A stretch of 64,000 nt of DNA, taken from positions 1-64,000 of the forward strand of contig JAFTWC010000044.1 in the NCBI GenBank assembly GCA_017465475.1, written 5' to 3'. A program made the translations under genes and the position numbers. Shown here one piece after another: positions 59,715 through 64,000 of the stretch (position 1 is the first letter of the stretch; every line of letters starts with the position of its first letter). The stretch comes from Lachnospiraceae bacterium. GTDB lineage: Bacteria; Bacillota; Clostridia; Lachnospirales; Lachnospiraceae. The notes under the pieces are model-generated. The model searched no databases. It had not been told where the DNA came from and was given only the letters and a program-made list of their open reading frames with translations.

Positions 59715-60728
59715 TTACATTTCAATCAATACCTTGGATAAGCTGCCGTCATTCTCCGCAAGGGCCTTAAACGCTTCATCCGCACGGTCCATGGGATACA
59801 CTGCACTTACCATATCAAGTACATTTACTTCTCCGCTTGCAATCAGGTCGATTACAGCCTTAAAATCAGCGGCATAAGAATTTCTGCTGCCGAACACATT
59901 TAACTCTTTCTTTAACAAAACGGAATGCAGGAATGTGGTTTCTTTCTTGCCGTTTCCGATTAAAATGATATTGGCCGCAAATGCCGCACATTCGATACAG
60001 GAAAGGAAGGTAACAGATAGTCCGCAAGCTTCTACGCATACATCAAACCCGTTGCCCTTTGTAATCTTCATGGCCTCTTCCTTGATATCACTTGTAGCAG
60101 AGTTGATTACTCCGGCAGCACCAAACTGCATTGCCTTTTCCAGTCTTCCCTCCAGTACGTCCGCCACGTAGACTTCCGCTCCCTGCGCCTTTGCAGCAAT
60201 AAGAGCAAATAATCCGATTGGTCCTGCACCTACTACCAGCACTTTATCCCCCGGCTTTACCGGTGCTCTGTGAAGCGCATGATAGCTGATGGTAAACGGC
60301 TCTACCAAAGCCAGTTCTTTTGCGGATAATCCCTTTCCATCGTAAATACGTTCCACCGGCATTACAATATATTCGCGGAAACTTCCGTCTCTCTGAACTC
60401 CCATGGTCTGGTTGTCGGTACAGCAGTTTACATACCCTCTCTGACAAGAATAACAGGTTCCGCAATTAAAATACGGATTGGCTGTCACAATATCTCCCGG
60501 CTTTAATCCCTTGTCATTTTCCGGTATGGATACGATCTCTGCACTAAACTCATGTCCCGGAATACGCGGGTAAGTCGTAAAAGGCTGATTTCCGGTATAG
60601 CTTGCCACATCAGCTCCGCATACACCGCAGTACAATACCTTTAACAGTGCTTCCCCTTCCTTTACTACCGGCATCTCTGTATCCGTTACCGCGATTTCAT
60701 AAGGTTTTTCTATCATTACAGTCTTCAT
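59715..60728 (-). CDS. Zinc-dependent dehydrogenase, probable L-galactonate 5-dehydrogenase
   Basis: A 337-residue zinc MDR dehydrogenase. GVCGADVASYTGNQPFTTYPRIPGHEFSAEIV near residue 35 supplies the catalytic zinc ligands, CGTCYSCQRGYVNCC holds the structural zinc, and VLVVGAGPIGLFALIAAKAQGAEV is the nucleotide site. From memory the segments GNQPF.TYPR..GHE, NCC...MGVQRDGSF.EY and GSRNS...DF resemble E. coli LgoD/YjjN, which oxidises L-galactonate to D-tagaturonate. With UxaB and UxaA next to it this fits well. Other sugar-alcohol or aldonate substrates remain possible. Start at 60728 has GGAG 9 nt upstream. Confidence 0.8.
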   Translation of the reverse strand: MKTVMIEKPYEIAVTDTEMPVVKEGEALLKVLYCGVCGADVASYTGNQPFTTYPRIPGHEFSAEIVSIPENDKGLKPGDIVTANPYFNCGTCYSCQRGYVNCCTDNQTMGVQRDGSFREYIVMPVERIYDGKGLSAKELALVEPFTISYHALHRAPVKPGDKVLVVGAGPIGLFALIAAKAQGAEVYVADVLEGRLEKAMQFGAAGVINSATSDIKEEAMKITKGNGFDVCVEACGLSVTFLSCIECAAFAANIILIGNGKKETTFLHSVLLKKELNVFGSRNSYAADFKAVIDLIASGEVNVLDMVSAVYPMDRADEAFKALAENDGSLSKVLIEM

Positions 60729-60801
60729 TTTGTTGGTCTCCTTTTTGTGATGTTTTCTCGATTTCCTATACATTCCGTCGTTTTTTCAAATTTTACTTGT
60801 T

Positions 60802-62004
60802 TTACCCGATTTCTACATAATTCGGATTCCAAATCACCGCTGTTTTCATCGGAGCATTTTTACTGTAAATCTTATCCTTATATGCTCCCATCGGATTTTG
60901 GATAAACTCCTCTTTGTCAATCAGTTCCACAATTTCATCATAGCGACTTTTCGCCAAAAGCTTAATCGCCTGTTCCATGTGATCCTGACGGAAATTAATG
61001 GACCCGAAAATCAGATGATTTTCAAATCCAAACGGCATAGTATCGAAGGTCACCTTCGGTCCCAATGAAAAACTGTTGTAAATTCCGTTACAACCAAGTA
61101 CCTTATGTTCAAATGCCACTCTGTGCTCTACATTGCTTCCGCTAACTCCGATAAAGGTAGTGGCACGTCCTCCCATTTTCTCTATAATAGCTTTCGCAAG
61201 TTCTTCCTCGCTGTCATAGGTATTCTGCAAATACTCCGCTTTCGCCTGTTTCAACGCAAACTGCACCTTCGGGGAATCCTGGGAGCTTCTTGCCACAAAC
61301 AATACTTTCGCATCCTTATGATTCTGCATAATCAGGTCCCCGATAAACATACCGGTGGTACCCAGTCCAAAAATCACGGTGCGCTCAAAAATCTCTTCTT
61401 TTGCAATCTTACGGGCCTCTTCTTCCCCGCATTTATACTTTTTCATTGCCACGCGGAAGTTGTGGGCACTTCCCAAATCCTCCATACGCTCCAGCTGAAA
61501 CAACATACAGGCAAAGGGATCCGGAAATACCATCTTTTTTGCAAAGGACAACTTTAACTTTCCGTTCTCCACATACCCGTCCGGAATCGGCAGAAGCATA
61601 TCCGGGTGGAAGTACTGCTTATCACAGAACAAACCGTCCGCCTGGTCGCAACCATATTCAAAATAGGTTTCTTCCTCCGTATACCGGGTTGGGTCGTAGC
61701 TGTTCCCTCCGCGAATGAGTACAATGGCAAAACGCTTCTGAGACGGCACCCATACAATGCCCTCATGCCCGTTAATAAGTCGGTTCGTTCCTACCGGAAA
61801 TTTCGGACTAAGCTTTCCTTCACTTCCCATATGCATCAGTTCATTATCTGTCCCGCAAAAGCCTACCATAACCGGCTCACAAAGCACAGCTTCCTTTTCC
61901 TCTTCTCCCCGAAGTCTTCTGCGTTTTGTATTAAAAATCTCCACATCACCGTATACCAACGGTTTCTCTGCATCATTTTGAAAATAGGTTCCTTTTACTA
62001 CCAT
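60802..62004 (-). CDS. Glucose-dehydrogenase-like MDR enzyme, candidate L-galactose 1-dehydrogenase
   Basis: A 400-residue medium-chain dehydrogenase. The N-terminal segment VGFCGTDNELMHMGSEGKLSPKFPVGTNRLINGHEGIV and the following EYGCDQADGLFCDKQYFHPDMLLPIPDGY match the sugar 1-dehydrogenases of the glucose dehydrogenase group; VIFGLGTTGMFIGDL is the Rossmann site and the C-terminus is the Glc_DH_C type. Such enzymes oxidise aldoses at C1 to lactones. In this operon it would feed the lactonase at 56115. Substrate is inferred; L-galactose, L-fucose or D-galactose are options. Start at 62004 has GGAGG. Promoter and operator lie directly upstream. Confidence 0.78.
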   Translation of the reverse strand: MVVKGTYFQNDAEKPLVYGDVEIFNTKRRRLRGEEEKEAVLCEPVMVGFCGTDNELMHMGSEGKLSPKFPVGTNRLINGHEGIVWVPSQKRFAIVLIRGGNSYDPTRYTEEETYFEYGCDQADGLFCDKQYFHPDMLLPIPDGYVENGKLKLSFAKKMVFPDPFACMLFQLERMEDLGSAHNFRVAMKKYKCGEEEARKIAKEEIFERTVIFGLGTTGMFIGDLIMQNHKDAKVLFVARSSQDSPKVQFALKQAKAEYLQNTYDSEEELAKAIIEKMGGRATTFIGVSGSNVEHRVAFEHKVLGCNGIYNSFSLGPKVTFDTMPFGFENHLIFGSINFRQDHMEQAIKLLAKSRYDEIVELIDKEEFIQNPMGAYKDKIYSKNAPMKTAVIWNPNYVEIG

Positions 62005-62029
62005 AACCTGTCCTCCTGTCGGATTATTC

Positions 62030-62057
62030 CCAAACATCTTTTACCTATGATGTTTGG
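62030..62057. promoter_or_regulatory. Inverted-repeat operator at the start of the carbohydrate operon
   Basis: CCAAACATC-N10-GATGTTTGG (arms 62030-62038 and 62049-62057) is a perfect inverted repeat that covers the predicted transcription start. It is likely bound by a regulator not encoded in the window. Confidence 0.65.
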
Positions 62058-62061
62058 TTTC

Positions 62062-62090
62062 ATTATACTAAAACCATTCTAAGATTTCAG
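62062..62090 (-). promoter_or_regulatory. Promoter of the L-galactose-type operon
   Basis: On the minus strand CTGAAA (62085-62090) and TATAAT (62062-62067) are 17 bp apart. The predicted start near 62055 falls within the inverted repeat 62030-62057. The transcript would run from the dehydrogenase at 62004 to the FucU gene at 55610. Confidence 0.7.
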
Positions 62091-62151
62091 TCATATATCC
62101 GACTTAATTTCAGGCCTAATGGCACATTTTCGCAGATTCTTACTATACATG

Positions 62152-63168
62152 TCATCCGTCTATAAGCTGCACCTGCATATTCTCGCAAGGTTTCCGGTGA
62201 AAGATCATTTCCCATTCCACTGTTTCTGCCGGTTCAAAACGAAACGCGGAACAGGCCACCTGGGCCATCTCTGTTGTTCCTTTCTCTGCGATAAACACCG
62301 CCGTAGGACCGCACCCTCCGCCGATGATTCCAATGGAGGACGCCCCGGAATAAGACGAGGACACCTTTTGTTTCGGTGTATCATTGTCGCATACATCCTT
62401 TACGGTATACTCCTTCGTCGGGATATCCGGTTGAATCGTATAAATCATTTGGTAATAATTCTCCGGAAATTCATACCCCTCTTCCGAAAGACGTTCGCTT
62501 GGGAAACGCGCCCTTTGAAACTCATGTACCGTCAGGGTATGCGTCGATCCCTTGATAGGATGTAAAAAGGAAATGCTTTCTCCTACCTTCGGTGTAACAA
62601 ACTTAGGTCCCGGCACCGGCACCCGCCTCGGCTCCAAAAGCAGTGAAAGTGTCCGAAGCGTCGGCTTTGTCTTTGTTCCCCAAGGGATGGAAAATCGATG
62701 AAATGCCCAGCCCTTCGTCTTATCTAAACCGTAATACTCCACAACCTCCACTGCTTCTTCCGTATTTTCCGTTTCGCCGAACAAACAACGTTCCGGAACC
62801 CAATTCGTTCCGCTTCCGGACCAATTCTCCTGTAATCTGCTGTTTATTTGGAGTTTTAACTGAAACTCCACGTCCAAAGGATTCTCCCTCCACGCCAGTC
62901 TCTGTTCTTCTTTACTAAGCGTCTCAAGCCTTCCCTCCGCCAAGCCCCATTTCTCGTAATATGCAGAAATCACTTCCGGTTCTACTTTAATGCAAACATC
63001 CATCACAAGACCTTTCCCACACACATAAAGGGCCGGAACATACCAATCATGTCCGTTCCAGGAAAAGTCTTTTTTCACTTTCACTTCCGTTCCGGCTCGG
63101 CCGGTGCCCCGGCGGTCATAAAAGCTTCCTTCAAAATATACCTTCCACTCACAAGGCTTGTTATTCAT
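62152..63168 (-). CDS. Protein of unknown function in a carbohydrate gene cluster
   Basis: A 338-residue protein without signal peptide or membrane helix. It has many tryptophans and prolines and shows beta-rich segments such as WKVYFEGSFYDRRGTG (start), WVPERCLFGE, GWAFHRFSIPWGT and VGESISFLHP. I do not recognise the fold. A cluster of glycines (SGASSIGIIGGGCGPTAVFIAEKG near residue 285) is not a Rossmann motif. The start at 63168 has GGAGG 7 nt upstream. It lies 147 bp before the dehydrogenase and 75 bp after the deacetylase-like gene, so it probably belongs to the same pathway, for example as a sugar-processing hydrolase. Confidence 0.6.
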   Translation of the reverse strand: MNNKPCEWKVYFEGSFYDRRGTGRAGTEVKVKKDFSWNGHDWYVPALYVCGKGLVMDVCIKVEPEVISAYYEKWGLAEGRLETLSKEEQRLAWRENPLDVEFQLKLQINSRLQENWSGSGTNWVPERCLFGETENTEEAVEVVEYYGLDKTKGWAFHRFSIPWGTKTKPTLRTLSLLLEPRRVPVPGPKFVTPKVGESISFLHPIKGSTHTLTVHEFQRARFPSERLSEEGYEFPENYYQMIYTIQPDIPTKEYTVKDVCDNDTPKQKVSSSYSGASSIGIIGGGCGPTAVFIAEKGTTEMAQVACSAFRFEPAETVEWEMIFHRKPCENMQVQLIDG

Positions 63169-63243
63169 TTCATTTCCTCCCCTGTAACATCCCGTAATCA
63201 AACTCTGTCTTTTACATTACATATCCGTTATGAAACAAACAAA

Positions 63244-63879
63244 TTATAGAAACTTTCCGTAGATCTTATGTTTCTCCGGCTCAACACCGTTTTGCTTCGC
63301 AAGTTCCGATACCGTCACAAAACGATACCCCTTCTCAACCAAAGTCGGAAGCAGATACTCCACTGCCGCTGCCGTGGTAGCATACTGTTCGTGCATCAAA
63401 ACGATGGCATTTTCCAGTTCACCGGACTTCTCCGCATCCATAATTCTCTGAATAATTTCCTCTGTAGATACGCCTGCCCAGTCCTTACTGTCTACACTGC
63501 AATTAATCATCGGATAGTCCACCGTAGCCGTCACCGTCTCGTTTGCCGCCAGGTACGGCAGACGCATCAGTTTCGGAGCCACACCAAGAACCTTTTCTTC
63601 TGCCTCGGCCGTCTTACTAAGCTCTTCTTTCATTTCCTCCACCGTCTTTTCCGTTAAGAAACAGTGAGTGAAGGTATGATTTCCCGCTTCGCAACCGATA
63701 CTCTGTGCGAACTTCATCTCCGGAGCACTCTCCTCATTTATTTTCTGACCCACATAAAAGAAAGTGGCCTGCTGTCCGTACTTCTCATAGGTCTTTAAAA
63801 TACGCATAGCGGTACTGTCCTCGGCATACGCTACCGGGCCGTCATCAAAGGTAAGTGCTACTAATTTTTCTTTTTCCAT
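63244..63879 (-). CDS. Polysaccharide deacetylase family protein (NodB-like)
   Basis: A 211-residue protein with a NodB-homology domain: motif 1 LTFDDGPVAYAED (about 8-20), the metal-site motif 2 GNHTFTH (about 71-77), and RLPYLAAN and WAGVSTEEI-type segments later. It has no signal peptide, so it acts in the cytosol, unlike the wall-modifying deacetylases. It could remove acetyl groups from imported oligosaccharides. The tail ends KIYGKFL. It lies upstream of the unknown 338-residue gene in the same direction. Confidence 0.85.
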   Translation of the reverse strand: MEKEKLVALTFDDGPVAYAEDSTAMRILKTYEKYGQQATFFYVGQKINEESAPEMKFAQSIGCEAGNHTFTHCFLTEKTVEEMKEELSKTAEAEEKVLGVAPKLMRLPYLAANETVTATVDYPMINCSVDSKDWAGVSTEEIIQRIMDAEKSGELENAIVLMHEQYATTAAAVEYLLPTLVEKGYRFVTVSELAKQNGVEPEKHKIYGKFL

Positions 63880-63936
63880 TGTACAAATCCTCCGTTATTC
63901 TAAATCATGTTCTTACATGCTTCATTTATTGTTTTA

Positions 63937-64000
63937 TCATGTCCAAAACGGCTTCTGATCCTTATGGGTATATCCCTTCATTTCTTCCTGATATACCGCA
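63937..64000 (-). CDS. C-terminal end of a gene cut by the window edge
   Basis: On the minus strand an open frame runs from the window edge to a TGA at 63937 and reads AVYQEEMKGYTHKDQKPFWT. Only 20 residues are visible. It ends 58 bp upstream of the deacetylase gene in the same direction and may be part of the same operon. The family cannot be named. Confidence 0.4.
   Translation of the reverse strand, partial: AVYQEEMKGYTHKDQKPFWT

Noticed and set aside
55610-60728. L-fucose oxidation to a 6-deoxy-uronate through UxaB and UxaA
   Set aside because: Oxidation of L-fuconate by an LgoD-like enzyme would give a 1-deoxy ketone that cannot enter the tagaturonate-altronate steps. L-galactose fits all the enzymes better.

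Overview
The window reads as chromosome of a Gram-positive Clostridia, most likely Lachnospiraceae (Bacillota). This rests on the gene families seen (split ThrE exporter, long single-chain PurL, Mrp fused to a NifX-like domain, DUF6273 lipoprotein, GH94 cellobiose phosphorylase, reduced Tad-like pilus cluster), lipoproteins with Gram-positive style signals, strong GGAGG ribosome binding sites and TTGACA/TATAAT promoters with 17-bp spacers. I see no rRNA, tRNA, insertion sequence, prophage or CRISPR array. The assignment is inference from sequence reading, not from a search.

Layout. 1-231: non-coding, four adjacent hairpins. 232-2555 (minus): rlmH, a histidine phosphatase and a split threonine/serine exporter. 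2.8-22 kb (minus) is a cell-surface region: a 2,620-residue secreted BspA-type LRR/InlB-repeat protein, a lone PemK/MazF-like toxin, a Pro/Thr-repeat lipoprotein, then a tightly coupled 12-gene Tad-like pilus/secretion operon (three ParA/MinD-like proteins, CpaB, TadA ATPase, a TadB/C-like membrane protein and six small membrane or pilin-like proteins, one of only 54 aa). 22.3-35.5 kb: Ca2+-type P-ATPase, a small orphan protein, enolase, M32 carboxypeptidase, HAD phosphatase, MBL/beta-CASP ribonuclease, a GH4 alpha-uronidase-like enzyme beside a divergent AraC regulator, and an ABC-F protein. 35.5-38.1 kb: a HigBA toxin-antitoxin pair with two palindromes at its promoter, and a Nudix-DeoR-XRE operon. 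38.16-38.61 kb: a regular array of 15 copies of an 8-bp motif in alternating orientation. 38.8-52.7 kb: purL with divergent LysR, a PPIase lipoprotein/ASKHA/Mrp-NifX operon, Dabb, an HD-GYP protein lacking its HD aspartate, AzlCD, an SDR and a LacI regulator. 53.0-55.5 kb: cellobiose phosphorylase, with shared palindromes facing the LacI gene. 55.6-64 kb (minus): a carbohydrate operon.

The carbohydrate operon is best read as an L-galactose (or related L-sugar) oxidation route. A FucU mutarotase, a glucose-dehydrogenase-like MDR enzyme, a COG3618 lactonase, an LgoD-like L-galactonate dehydrogenase, UxaB and UxaA would take L-galactose to L-galactonate, D-tagaturonate, D-altronate and 2-keto-3-deoxygluconate. 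The order of steps is inferred from family membership. A promoter with an inverted repeat over the start site precedes the first dehydrogenase.

The items most worth following up are the 8-bp phased array (38162-38607), the L-galactose-type operon with its 338-aa protein of unknown function, and the reduced Tad-like cluster with unusual P-loop proteins and no prepilin peptidase.
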